DNA of 64,000 bases from Burkholderia pseudomultivorans (GTDB lineage: Bacteria; Pseudomonadota; Gammaproteobacteria; Burkholderiales; Burkholderiaceae). The position numbers and the translations under genes were made by a program. Numbering within the stretch: position 1 is the first letter of the stretch; each line of letters opens with the position of its first letter. The notes beneath the pieces were generated by a model, which did not search any database, was not told the DNA's origin, and worked only from the letters and a program-made list of their open reading frames with translations. This document shows positions 36,221 to 44,738 of the stretch, in pieces. The DNA lies in NCBI RefSeq assembly GCF_001718415.1, contig NZ_CP013378.1, positions 496,001-560,000 of the forward strand. The letters run 5' to 3'.

Positions 36221-37543
36221 TCAGCGTGGCCGCAGCCGCTCGACCATCTCGTGAATCACGATGTGGCGAATTGCGCGCAGCAGATGCATTTCGCCGCCGA
36301 GCGTCGCGGTGAGCTCGGGGCGCGCGGCTTTCATCGCGTCATTGTCGCGCGCGACTTCGAGCAGCAGGGCGTCGGCCTGCGCGGGGATGCGCGCGAGCAG
36401 TTCGTCGACGTGGCGCTGCGCGGTCGCACGCGTCAGCCCGAGCGCGGCGCCGGCCTCGGCCAGCACGTCGCGCGTGAAATCCGCATAGCGCTGCACGCCC
36501 GCGACGGGGCGCGTGAATTCCGTCAGGTCGGGCCAGCGGCTGCGCGCGCTGTAGGTCGCGGTTTCGTAGACGCCGTCGCACAGCAGGTCGTAGTGCGGCG
36601 CCAGCGCGAGGCCGCTGTCGCCGACCACGAAGCTCAGGTTCTTCAGATGCGAGTCGCCGTTGCCGACGACGATGCAGAACACCAGCCAGCGGAAGATCCG
36701 CAGCCGCGCCGGCGCGGGCGCACGGCACGCATTCGCGAGCGCCGCCAGCGCGTCGAGCGACCAGCCCGTGTATTTCATCGTGGCCGGCAGGTTGAGCACC
36801 TGGCAGCCGTCGATCGCGTGACGCCGTTCGACGCCCGCGTCCGTCTGCGCCCGGTCGAAGCGGCGGATCACGTACACGGGCGCGGGCACGTAGCGGCGCT
36901 CGACGTCGGGCACGTCGAGGCCGACGCGGCGCGCGAGCGTCATCACGAACCATTCGTTGACGACCGAATGCGGATAGTCGTGCGCGTGCGGATGGTTGGG
37001 CTTCAGGATATGCGTCGACACCGCCTGGCCGCTCGGCTCGAACAGCCGGCCGTCGCGCAGCACGACCGGCAGCTTGTGCTGCGCGCCGGCGAGCGACATC
37101 TTTTTAGGCGCATCGTGCGTGAGCGGCACCGTCGGCAGCGCGCGGACGCGGGCGTCGAGGTCGGCGTCTTCGAGCGGGCGCAGGCGCGTGTCGTCGTCGG
37201 CCGTGTCGGCCGGCATGCGCAGCGTGACCGAGCCGGCCGATTCGCGGCCGTAATGTTCGAGCAGCGCAAACGCGTCGCCGATATCGGGCAGGCCCGCGTC
37301 GCGCGCGAGCAGCGCGCGCACCGATTCCTCGGGCAGCAGGTTGTCGAAATACCACTGCACGGGGCGCGTCGTCGCGCCGTCGCGCAGCAGCTCGGCCTGC
37401 AGCGGCAGGTGCGGGCTCAGCGCGAAGCGCGACGCGTGCGCGAGCCACGACGGTGCGTATTCGAACGCCCACAGGTTGCGGTTTTCATGCAGCGTGCCGA
37501 TCGGCTGGCCGTCGATCGCGGCGACGAGCGTGCGTTCAGTCAT
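36221..37543 (-). CDS. hipA: HipA-family serine/threonine kinase toxin
   Basis: A 440-residue toxin of a type II toxin-antitoxin pair. In the known family HipA phosphorylates glutamyl-tRNA synthetase and arrests growth. The N-terminal subdomain has GTLHENRNLWAFEYAPSW and LLPEESVRALLARD. The kinase core has the ATP-binding loop region KKMSLAGAQHKLPVVL and STHILKPNHP, the catalytic GNGDSHLKNLSF, and the metal-binding APHYDLLCDG. All look intact. The start overlaps the antitoxin stop by eight bases, as in other hipBA operons. The DUF4132 gene follows. An active toxin is inferred from intact motifs. Confidence 0.92.
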   Translation of the reverse strand: MTERTLVAAIDGQPIGTLHENRNLWAFEYAPSWLAHASRFALSPHLPLQAELLRDGATTRPVQWYFDNLLPEESVRALLARDAGLPDIGDAFALLEHYGRESAGSVTLRMPADTADDDTRLRPLEDADLDARVRALPTVPLTHDAPKKMSLAGAQHKLPVVLRDGRLFEPSGQAVSTHILKPNHPHAHDYPHSVVNEWFVMTLARRVGLDVPDVERRYVPAPVYVIRRFDRAQTDAGVERRHAIDGCQVLNLPATMKYTGWSLDALAALANACRAPAPARLRIFRWLVFCIVVGNGDSHLKNLSFVVGDSGLALAPHYDLLCDGVYETATYSARSRWPDLTEFTRPVAGVQRYADFTRDVLAEAGAALGLTRATAQRHVDELLARIPAQADALLLEVARDNDAMKAARPELTATLGGEMHLLRAIRHIVIHEMVERLRPR

Positions 37544-38087
37544 CCGACACCTCGCCGTCGTTGGCGCGCGCGGCGGCGGCCGGCGGCGCCCCGGGTTCGC
37601 CGGCATCGGCCAGCACGCGGCGCGCAATTTCGACGGCGGCCGCGCGGGCGGGATCGCGCCCGGCGTCGCCGGCCGCTTCCCGCTGCGCCAGCACGAGCCG
37701 CGCGGCCGCGAGCAGGCGCGCGGAGGCGGGCGGGGCGGATGCGGCGGTGGCGGCCGCCGCCGATTGCGCGGCGTCGGCGCGCAGCAGCAGCCGTTCGGCC
37801 GCCCGCCGCGCGCGGATGTCGGCGCGCAGGCTGGCCCGGGCCGCCTGGCGTTCGAGCAGCTCGCCGCTGACGTCGGGAATATCGACGACGACCTGCACGC
37901 CGAGCCCTTGCAGGATCTGGAACACCTTGCCCCACTGCACGGTGTCCGCGCCGCGCTCGGCCTTGACCATGAAGGATTCGCTGACGCCGACGCTGCCGGC
38001 CGCGTCGTCCTGGCGCAACTGCTGGGCCTTGCGCGCGGCGCGGATCACGCCGCCGATGTCGGCAGCCTGTTCGATCGTGTAACGCAT
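37536..38087 (-). CDS. hipB: HipB-like XRE-family antitoxin with long C-terminal extension
   Basis: A 183-residue protein. Residues 8-70 form an XRE helix-turn-helix (IGGVIRAARKAQQLRQDDAA, VGVSESFMVKAERGADTVQW, then FQILQGLGVQVVVDIPD, the typical HipB end). The remaining 110 residues are Ala/Arg-rich, helical and of low complexity; ordinary HipB is only about 90 residues, so this tail is unusual. CGGAG lies before ATG 38087. It should bind the three palindromes upstream to repress the operon and should hold HipA inactive. The DNA-binding role is confident; the role of the tail is unknown. Confidence 0.85.
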   Translation of the reverse strand: MRYTIEQAADIGGVIRAARKAQQLRQDDAAGSVGVSESFMVKAERGADTVQWGKVFQILQGLGVQVVVDIPDVSGELLERQAARASLRADIRARRAAERLLLRADAAQSAAAATAASAPPASARLLAAARLVLAQREAAGDAGRDPARAAAVEIARRVLADAGEPGAPPAAAARANDGEVSDD

Positions 38088-38171
38088 GATGGGACTCCGG
38101 TTGCGGCAAGCATGCGGTCGGTCGGTCCAAGTGTGGACCGGACACGCTGCCGCCGCCGTCGCAATTCGACG

Positions 38172-38295
38172 AAAACTATACGATCGCACAGTATTGCATG
38201 CCGATTGCGAAATTCAAGAGGAAACTGTGCGATCGACGAGTTTTTATCGACGCTACGGTCAATGGCACAAAAAACTGTTCGATCGAATAGTTTTT
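38172..38295. promoter_or_regulatory. Three evenly spaced CGATCG-centred operators of hipBA
   Basis: Three palindromic sites of the form AAACTnTnCGATCGnAnAGTTTT are centred at 38183.5, 38232.5 and 38282.5, that is 49 and 50 bases apart. The third is a 26-base palindrome with a single mismatched pair; the first two match 9 and 8 of 12 half-site positions. The site nearest hipB covers a -10-like TATAGT (minus strand, 38175-38180), so HipB binding would block the promoter. This differs from the TATCC/GGATA operators of E. coli hipBA. Confidence 0.75.
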
Positions 38296-38320
38296 GTGGC
38301 GGTTTCCTGATTCATAAGAC

Positions 38321-38361
38321 GTACAGTTCCCATGCATCGCGCAGATCACGCGAAACTGTAC
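38321..38361. repeat. GTACAGTT/AACTGTAC inverted repeat between hipB and the MocR gene
   Basis: GTACAGTT (38321-38328) and its exact complement AACTGTAC (38354-38361) flank a 25-base spacer. A related direct copy, AACTGTTCTGCTCTT, follows at 38397. These sites share the ACTGT core of the hip operators but lack CGATCG. They lie 250-290 bases before the MocR start. They could serve either regulator. The rest of the 526-base gap 38088-38613 shows no gene. Confidence 0.4.
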
Positions 38362-38613
38362 TCTTGTCCGCGCGGGCGATGTGTGTACCCGGCTCCAACT
38401 GTTCTGCTCTTAAGATTCCATCATCTAGTACACAGTGCCGCCGATCCCTGTCGTTCCGGACCGGCCGGCGCATCCTATATAGAGAGTCAGCGCGATGGAA
38501 AAGGCAAAACCGGACAGCAGGACCCCGCACCACGACGGCCCGTCGAGCGGGCCGAACACGCGCGTGTCGGACGCGCACCGCATCGCGGCGCGCACGCCGG
38601 CGCGGAGCGCGCG

Positions 38614-40038
38614 ATGAAGCTCTACGAAAAGCTCGCGGACGACATCGAGCGGCTGATTCGCCAGGGCGTGTACCGGCACGGCGACCGGATTCCGTCGGTG
38701 CGGCAGGCGAGCCAGCAGCACCGGATCAGCATCACGACCGTGCTGCATGCGTATCTGCTGCTCGAAAGCCGCGGCCTGCTCGAAAGCCGTCCGCAATCGG
38801 GCTATTTCGTGAACCTGCGGCGCGACGACGGCCATGCGCCGGTGCGCGAGCTGCGACCGTCGAAACCGATCGCGATCTCGTCGTCGGTGGACGTGAGCCG
38901 GCTCGTGCTGTCGACGCTGCGCTCGATCGGCACGGACGACGCGGTGCCGCTCGGTTCGCCGTATCCGGACCCGAACCTGTTCCCGTTCGAGAAGCTGAAT
39001 CGGTATGCGTATGCGGCGGGCCGCGACAAGTCGCTGTGGGGCGTGACCGACGGCCTGCCGCCCGGCCATCCGCGGCTGATCCGGCAGATCGCGCGCCGCT
39101 ATCTGGAAAACGGCATGTCGGTCGATCCGAACGAGATCATCGTGACGGTCGGCGCGACCGAGGCGATCAATCTGTGCCTGCAGGCGGTCGCGAAGCCCGG
39201 CGACACGATCGCAGTCGAATCGCCGACGTTCTACGCGATGCTGCACGCGATCGAGCGGATGGGGATGAAGGCGATCGAGGTCGCGACGCATCCCGAGTAC
39301 GGCATCGATATCGCCGCGCTGGCGGCGATCGCGAAGTCGCAGCCGATCGCCGCGTGCATGGTGATGCCGAACTTCCAGAACCCGCTCGGCTTTCAAATGC
39401 CCGACGCGCGCAAGCGCGAGCTGGTGGCGTTCGCGACGCAGGCCGATCTGCCGCTGATCGAGAACGGCGTGTACAACGAACTGTATTTCGGCGATGCGCA
39501 CCCGAGCACGCTGAAATCCTACGACCGCAGCGGGATCGTGCTGCATTGCTCGTCGTTCTCGAAGAGCCTGACGGCCGCGTACCGGATCGGCTGGGCGCTG
39601 CCGGGCCGCTATCGCGACCAGGTCGAGAAACTGAAGTTTCTGAATACGCTGGCGACGCCTTCGCTGCCGCAGCTGGCGATCGCGGAGTTTCTCGAACGGG
39701 ACGGCTACGAGCATCACCTACGCCGCCTGCGCAAGGCCTATGCGCAGCAGGCGAACCTGATGCGGGCGATGGTGTCGCGTTTCTTTCCGGAGGGCACGCG
39801 GATCTCGAGTCCGGCGGGCGGCTACGTGCTGTGGATCGAGCTGCCGGCGCAGGTCGACGCGATGCGCCTGTATCAGCTCGCGCTGGAGCAGGGGATCACG
39901 ATCGGGCCCGGCTACATGTTCTCGATCACGGACAACTACCGCAACTTCATCCGGCTGAACTACAGCAGCCCGTGGTCGCCCGAGATCGAACAGGCCGTGA
40001 TCACGGTGGGCAAGCTGGCGACGGCGTGCATGCGCTGA
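38614..40038 (+). CDS. MocR/GntR-type regulator with aminotransferase-like domain
   Basis: A 474-residue protein. An N-terminal GntR winged helix (MKLYEKLADDIERLIRQGVY, then RIPSVRQASQQHRISITTVL) is joined to a fold-type I aminotransferase-like domain from about residue 100. The PLP-binding Lys lies in CSSFSKSLTAAYRIGW, with the conserved MVMPNFQNPLGFQMP and the Arg of FIRLNYSSP. Such proteins sense amines or amino acids through PLP and usually control a neighbouring transporter or enzyme. The nearest candidate is the TauE/SafE exporter downstream on the other strand. The ATG at 38614 gives the normal N terminus. Confidence 0.9.
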   Translation: MKLYEKLADDIERLIRQGVYRHGDRIPSVRQASQQHRISITTVLHAYLLLESRGLLESRPQSGYFVNLRRDDGHAPVRELRPSKPIAISSSVDVSRLVLSTLRSIGTDDAVPLGSPYPDPNLFPFEKLNRYAYAAGRDKSLWGVTDGLPPGHPRLIRQIARRYLENGMSVDPNEIIVTVGATEAINLCLQAVAKPGDTIAVESPTFYAMLHAIERMGMKAIEVATHPEYGIDIAALAAIAKSQPIAACMVMPNFQNPLGFQMPDARKRELVAFATQADLPLIENGVYNELYFGDAHPSTLKSYDRSGIVLHCSSFSKSLTAAYRIGWALPGRYRDQVEKLKFLNTLATPSLPQLAIAEFLERDGYEHHLRRLRKAYAQQANLMRAMVSRFFPEGTRISSPAGGYVLWIELPAQVDAMRLYQLALEQGITIGPGYMFSITDNYRNFIRLNYSSPWSPEIEQAVITVGKLATACMR

Positions 40039-40108
40039 ACGAGTCCGGGCGACGCGGGAGCGTCGTTCGGGGAGACGGCGGTCGCGCGGTTCGCCTGCGT
40101 GCGCCGGC

Positions 40109-40189
40109 CTACCTGAGCGACCAGATCCCCCAGATGGCGATCAACAAGCCGAGGCCAAAGCCGCAGCCCAGCAATACGTAGGTTTCCAT
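40109..40189 (-). CDS. Candidate 26-residue membrane protein
   Basis: An ORF of 27 codons starts ATG at 40189 and stops TAG at 40109-40111. AGGGA stands eight bases before the start. The peptide begins METYVLLG, has an uninterrupted hydrophobic Gly/Leu/Ile stretch of about 20 residues, and ends WGIWSLR, so it would be a single-helix small membrane protein with a positive end. It lies between the MocR gene and the exporter and is too short for standard gene finders. The sequence is not a match to CydX, KdpF or other small proteins I know. Expression is unproven. Confidence 0.5.
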   Translation of the reverse strand: METYVLLGCGFGLGLLIAIWGIWSLR

Positions 40190-40293
40190 GTCGAGTCCCT
40201 GCCGAAGGTTGGCCGCGCCTCGACGATCGAAGCGTGGCGTTCGGCCCACGCATACTACGTGCTGCAGCTTTCAGAACGCATGCGCGCCGCCGC

Positions 40294-41142
40294 TCACGGG
40301 CGCACGACGTGGCCGCTGCCCGGCTGCGCACCGGGCGCGCCGGCATGCCGGAACACGCCCGATTTCCAGATCATCTGCGCGGCCGCGATCAGCACGAACA
40401 GCAGCACCACGCGCCGGAACAGCATCGGCGACATCCGGTCGCGCAGCGGGCGGATCAGCCACATGCCGACGATCGCGGGCAGGCTGGCCGCCGCCGAGAT
40501 CGCGAGGTCGGCGCCGCTCGCGTGCGCGGCGCTGCTGAACGTCGTGATCAGCGTGACGATCGACACGACCAGGATGATCGCGATCTGCTTGGTGAAGACG
40601 CGCCCGGTCGCGCCGGACGAGATCAGGTAGGTGGCGAGCAGCGGGCCGGGCACCGATGCGATGCTCTCCATCAGCGCCGCGCCGAATCCGAGCGCGAAGC
40701 CGACCGGCTTGCGCCACGCGGGCGGCAGGTTCAGCTTCGGTGCGGCCAGCATCAGCGTCGCGGCGAGGATCAGCAGCGCGCCGGAGGCGGCCTGCGCGTG
40801 ATGCGGATTCAGCGACAGCAGGATCGCCACACCGACGACGTTGCCGACGACCGTGCCCGCGATCGGCGCGGCGATCTGCCGGAGCGTCGCCAGCATCTCG
40901 CCGCCTTCGAGCGCCTGCGGGATGTTGCCGAGGATGATCGGCATCGACAGCAGCAGCACCGCGTACTGGATCGGCAGGAACTGGCTGAGGATCGGCATCG
41001 CGACCAGCGGCACGCCGATGCCGGTGATGCCCTTGACCATGCCGCCCAGCAGCAGCGCGACGACGATGCCGGTCAGTTCGAGCGGCGCGAGCCCTTGCAG
41101 GCTGGAGACCAGGACACCGTCGGCGGGATTGAAGTGAATCAT
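40294..41142 (-). CDS. TauE/SafE-family (TSUP) anion exporter
   Basis: A 282-residue membrane protein with about eight helices in two repeats. The N-terminal repeat has VALLLGGMVKGITGIGVPLVAMP (split at Gly-Ile), the hallmark of TSUP carriers, and the second half has GFALGFGAALMESIASVPGPLLATYL (split at Ala-Leu). Known members move sulfite, sulfoacetate or related organic anions. The start at 41142 follows the family N terminus. It is downstream of the moa genes on the same strand with a 115-base gap, and convergent with the MocR regulator. The substrate is unknown. Confidence 0.85.
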   Translation of the reverse strand: MIHFNPADGVLVSSLQGLAPLELTGIVVALLLGGMVKGITGIGVPLVAMPILSQFLPIQYAVLLLSMPIILGNIPQALEGGEMLATLRQIAAPIAGTVVGNVVGVAILLSLNPHHAQAASGALLILAATLMLAAPKLNLPPAWRKPVGFALGFGAALMESIASVPGPLLATYLISSGATGRVFTKQIAIILVVSIVTLITTFSSAAHASGADLAISAAASLPAIVGMWLIRPLRDRMSPMLFRRVVLLFVLIAAAQMIWKSGVFRHAGAPGAQPGSGHVVRP

Positions 41143-41257
41143 GGCGTGGCAGGGCGGGACGTAGCGGGCAGGCAGCGATTGTCGACGATCCGGCACGGGC
41201 TGTCGACTGGCGGGGCGGCCGCCGCCCGCTCTGTCCGCTCTGCCCGCCGTATCTGCC

Positions 41258-41515
41258 TTACCCGCCGGTCACCGGCGGAAAGAACGCGACCTCGCTGCCG
41301 TCGTGCACGACGAAGTCGCCCGTCACCATTTCGAGGTTGACGGCCGCCCGCACCGGGCGGTCCACGCGCAGCGCTTCGGCGCTGCGGGCGTCGCGCGCGG
41401 CGAGCGTGCCGCGCAGCGCGTCGACGGTGAGTTCGCGCGCGTCGATCTCGACGACTTCCTCGTCGACATGCAGGTGTTCGCGAATGCTTGCAAAGTATTT
41501 GATCGTCAGTTTCAT
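41258..41515 (-). CDS. moaD: Molybdopterin synthase sulfur-carrier subunit
   Basis: An 85-residue ubiquitin-like protein. It starts MKLTIKYFASIREHL and ends VAFFPPVTGG; the C-terminal Gly-Gly is the residue pair that becomes a thiocarboxylate and donates sulfur to precursor Z. It lies 51 bases behind moaE on the same strand, as expected for the two subunits of molybdopterin synthase. Length and ends are normal, so it should be functional. Confidence 0.95.
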   Translation of the reverse strand: MKLTIKYFASIREHLHVDEEVVEIDARELTVDALRGTLAARDARSAEALRVDRPVRAAVNLEMVTGDFVVHDGSEVAFFPPVTGG

Positions 41516-41566
41516 TGCGGTGTCGTCAGCGGAATCGGCGGAGCCGGAAAGGGAATGGCGCGACCT

Positions 41567-42130
41567 TCAACCCCAGCGCCGCATCGCGAGGTCGTCGTGC
41601 GCCTTCGCTTCGACCCAGCCGGATTCGCCGTCATGCCGGATCTCCTTCTTCCAGAACGGCGCGTGGGTCTTCAGAAAATCCATCAGGAATTCGCAGGCGT
41701 CGAACGCGGCCGCGCGATGCGCGGCGGCGACCACGACCAGCACGACCGGCTGGCCGAGCGGAATGCGGCCCACGCGATGCACGATCCGCGCCGCTTCGAG
41801 CTGCCAGCGCGCGCTGGCTTCCTCGACGATGCTCCACAGCGCCTGCTCGGTCATCGTCGGATAGTGTTCGACTTCGAGCGCGACGACGTCGTCGATGTCG
41901 CCTTCGTTGCGCACGACCCCGAGGAAATTCACGACCGCGCCGACCTTCGGATTGCGAACGATCGGCGCAAGCTCCGCGCCGGCGTCGATCGGCGCGTGCT
42001 GCACGCGGACTTCGAAGCCGGCCGAGATCGACGGCGGCGGTTCGGAATGCGGATCGACCGCTTCGGGAGGATGGCCGGCGTGCAGCGGATCGTCCGGCGG
42101 TTCGGTGCGGGTTTCGGTGAATGTCGTCAT
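41567..42130 (-). CDS. moaE: Molybdopterin synthase catalytic subunit
   Basis: A 187-residue catalytic partner of MoaD that converts precursor Z (cPMP) to molybdopterin. The conserved core starts near residue 36 (FEVRVQHAPIDAGAELAPIV) and includes GAVVNFLGVVRNEG, HRVGRIPLGQPVVLVVVAAAHR (split at Gln) and the active-site Lys region LKTHAPFWKKE. About 35 extra N-terminal residues rich in Pro, Glu and His precede the core and are absent from most MoaE proteins; an alternative later start is not obvious. It sits between moaA and moaD in the cofactor cluster. Confidence 0.94.
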   Translation of the reverse strand: MTTFTETRTEPPDDPLHAGHPPEAVDPHSEPPPSISAGFEVRVQHAPIDAGAELAPIVRNPKVGAVVNFLGVVRNEGDIDDVVALEVEHYPTMTEQALWSIVEEASARWQLEAARIVHRVGRIPLGQPVVLVVVAAAHRAAAFDACEFLMDFLKTHAPFWKKEIRHDGESGWVEAKAHDDLAMRRWG

Positions 42131-42175
42131 GGTGGTTCTCCAGTGGCGGTTCGTGCGGCGTCGCGCGGCGGCGCG

Positions 42176-43300
42176 TCAGCCGCCGACGAGCGACATGCGC
42201 ACGGTCGGATAGACGCGGCCCGACCCGCGGGCCGGGCGGGCGGCGCGCCGTTCCGACGAACGGTCGTCGCGCCGCGTCCAGCGCTCGCGCACTGCGGCGG
42301 CGAGCGCGTCGAGCGGCGCCGCGTCGTCGAGCCACGGGCGCAGGTCGGTGCCCTGCGTCGCGAACAGGCAGGTATACAGCGTGCCGTCGGCCGACACGCG
42401 GGCGCGCGAGCAGGTGCCGCAGAACGGGTGCGACACGCTGGCGATGAAGCCGACCTCGCCCGCGCCGTCGAGATGGCGGCAGCGGATCGCGGTCGCGTCG
42501 TGTCCCGGCTCGCCGACGGTGACGAGCGGATACGACGCTTCGATCAGTTCGCGCATCCGCGCGGCCGGCACGACCTTGTCGCGCGACCACAGGTGCGCGC
42601 CGCCGACGTCCATGTACTCGATGAAGCGCACGGCCACGCCGGTATCGCGGAAATGGCGCACCAGCGGCAGGATCTGGTCGTCGTTCGCGCCGCGCTCGAT
42701 GACCGCGTTGACCTTCACCGGCGCGAGCCCGGCCGCCTGCGCGGCTTCGATGCCGGCCAGCACGCGCGACACGGATACGTCGGCATCGCTCATGCGGCGG
42801 AACACGGCATCGTCGAGCGCGTCGAGGCTCACCGTCACGCGCGACAGCCCGGCATCGCGCAGCGTGCGCGCCTTGTCGGCGAGCAGCGAGCCGTTGGTCG
42901 TCAACGCGATCTCGACGGGCCGGCCATCGACGGTCGTCAGCGTTGCGAGGCGTTCGATCAGTCTTTCCAGATGGCGGCGCAGCAGCGGCTCGCCACCGGT
43001 GATGCGGATCTTTTCGACGCCGAGCGACGTGAAGGCGCGTGCGATCTTTTCGAGTTGCGCGAACGACAGCCGCGCGGACGACGGCATGAACGCATAGTCC
43101 GCACCGAAGCTCGCGCGCGGCATGCAGTAGCCGCAGCGGAAATTGCATTGATCGATCACCGACAGCCGCAGGTCGCGCAACGGGCGATCGAGCGTGTCGA
43201 GCGTGCGGCGGGCCGCGCGTGGAGACGGAAGGCCGGGCGATGCGGTATCGGCCGGCGCGGCGGGAGCGATGACGTTCACGATCGGTTCGTCGGCCTGCAT
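42176..43300 (-). CDS. moaA: GTP 3',8-cyclase, first step of molybdenum cofactor synthesis
   Basis: A 374-residue radical SAM enzyme that rearranges GTP on the way to cPMP. The N-terminal [4Fe-4S] cluster ligands are Cys52, Cys56 and Cys59 (IDQCNFRCGYCMP). GVEKIRITGGEPLLRRHL follows. The second cluster is bound by SHPFCGTCSRARVSADGTLY and the later Cys in TCLF. The chain ends SLVGG, the conserved Gly-Gly tail. About 40 residues at the N terminus are extra compared with many homologues. Start 43300 is used. The 223-base gap before moeA shows only a -10-like TATGCT and no recognisable Moco riboswitch. Confidence 0.95.
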   Translation of the reverse strand: MQADEPIVNVIAPAAPADTASPGLPSPRAARRTLDTLDRPLRDLRLSVIDQCNFRCGYCMPRASFGADYAFMPSSARLSFAQLEKIARAFTSLGVEKIRITGGEPLLRRHLERLIERLATLTTVDGRPVEIALTTNGSLLADKARTLRDAGLSRVTVSLDALDDAVFRRMSDADVSVSRVLAGIEAAQAAGLAPVKVNAVIERGANDDQILPLVRHFRDTGVAVRFIEYMDVGGAHLWSRDKVVPAARMRELIEASYPLVTVGEPGHDATAIRCRHLDGAGEVGFIASVSHPFCGTCSRARVSADGTLYTCLFATQGTDLRPWLDDAAPLDALAAAVRERWTRRDDRSSERRAARPARGSGRVYPTVRMSLVGG

Positions 43301-43523
43301 GAGGTGGATGGAAGGGCCTCGCGGTGCGATCGCGTGCGAACGGACGTGCCGGCGCACGGATCGCGGCGAGTCTCATCGGGAGCATAGTCCGCCGGCTTTT
43401 CCCGGCAGGGGCACAATCGCACCCGAAATGCAGGAATACAGTTGCCGTTTCGGCACGCACGGCGCGGCGGGTGCGGATGGCGCGACGCATGGTGCCGAAG
43501 CGGGCGCGTGGCGTACGTTCCGA

Positions 43524-44738
43524 TCATGCGAGCCAGTGTGCGAAGTCGTAGTACGACACCGCATCGCCGCGCGTGATGTGCTGCCCGGCCGGGAGCCGCG
43601 CGAGGCCGCTCGCCTGTACCAGCGAGCCGAGCGTGCCGGCGCCCTGCTGGCGCAGCGCATCGAGCACGGGCATGCCATCCGGGCCGCGCGGGGCGTGCAC
43701 GCGGAGGAAGCGGTCGCGCTGCGCATCCGCTTCGACGTCGAGATCGAGCGGCAGCGACAATGCGAGCGGCAGGCGCTCGGCGCGCCCCTGCAGGCAACGG
43801 ATCAGCGGCGCGACGAACAGCGCGAACGCGGTCATCGCGGCGCCCGGATTGCCCGGCAGCAGTACGACAGGGCGCGAGTCGAGGCGCGCGAGCGCAACGG
43901 GCTTGCCCGGCTTCATGCGCACGCCCGACACGACGAACGACGCGCCGAGCGCGCTGAGCGCGGGGCGCAGCAGGTCCCGGTCGCCGACCGACGCGCCGCC
44001 GACGCAGACGATCAGGTCGCAGCATGCGTGCAGCTCGCGCAGCGCGCGATCGACGGCGGGCGCGGTGTCGGCGGCGTGCATGCTGCACGCGACGCTGGCG
44101 CCGATGCCCGATACCAGCGCGGCCAGCATCGGCGCGTTGCTGTTGTAGATCTGCTGTGCCGCGCGCGGCGCGCCGCAGGCGACGAGTTCGTCGCCGGTCG
44201 TCAGGATGCCGACGCGCAGTGCCGCGCGGACGTCGAGATGCGCGAAACCCTGCGCGGCCGCGACGCCGACGTGCATCGCGCCGAGGCGTGTGCCGGCCGC
44301 CACCAGCGGGTCGCCGGCCCGCACCTCCTCGCCGCGACGGCGCAGGTGCGAACCGCTGCGCTGCGGCGCGTCGAAGCTCACGAAGCCGTCCCGTTCGCGT
44401 GCCTGCTCCTGCATCACGACGGTGTCCGCGCCGGGCGGGATCAGGCTGCCCGTGAAGATCCGCGCGGCGCTGCGGGGCGCCAGCGGCGCCGGCGCATCGC
44501 CCGCATAGCAGCGTTGCGCGACGCGCAGCGGCGCGCCGCCGGCGAGTTCCGCGTGACGCACCGCATAGCCGTCCATCGCGCTCTGGTCGGCCGGCGGCTG
44601 GTCGAGCACGGCGAACAGCGGCGCGGCCAGCACGCGGTCCGCCGCCTGCGCGAGCGGCACGGACGTGGCGGTTTCGAGCGGCGCAAATGCACCGGCGAAA
44701 TGCTGCTGGGCGGTATCGAAGTCGAGCAGCGGTTTCAT
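43524..44738 (-). CDS. moeA: Molybdopterin molybdenumtransferase
   Basis: A 404-residue enzyme that inserts molybdate into adenylylated molybdopterin. Motifs in order: PPADQSAMDGYAVRHAELAG near residue 50, IFTGSLIPPGADTVVMQE, GILTTGDELV, VCVGGASVGDRDLLRPAL and RMKPGKPVALARL. Length agrees with MoeA (about 410). Its start overlaps the fdhD stop by four bases (ATGA), so the two are translationally coupled. This and the moa genes supply the cofactor for NarG and the YdeP-like enzyme in the same window. Confidence 0.95.
   Translation of the reverse strand: MKPLLDFDTAQQHFAGAFAPLETATSVPLAQAADRVLAAPLFAVLDQPPADQSAMDGYAVRHAELAGGAPLRVAQRCYAGDAPAPLAPRSAARIFTGSLIPPGADTVVMQEQARERDGFVSFDAPQRSGSHLRRRGEEVRAGDPLVAAGTRLGAMHVGVAAAQGFAHLDVRAALRVGILTTGDELVACGAPRAAQQIYNSNAPMLAALVSGIGASVACSMHAADTAPAVDRALRELHACCDLIVCVGGASVGDRDLLRPALSALGASFVVSGVRMKPGKPVALARLDSRPVVLLPGNPGAAMTAFALFVAPLIRCLQGRAERLPLALSLPLDLDVEADAQRDRFLRVHAPRGPDGMPVLDALRQQGAGTLGSLVQASGLARLPAGQHITRGDAVSYYDFAHWLA

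Noticed and set aside
38172..38295. Regular 49/50-base spacing taken as a short CRISPR array
   Set aside because: Repeats are palindromic operators of low identity outside the CGATCG core, only three copies, no cas genes, and they overlap the hipB promoter.
43301..43523. Moco riboswitch upstream of moaA
   Set aside because: The region has only a short CCGG stem and no conserved multi-helix arrangement that I could recognise.
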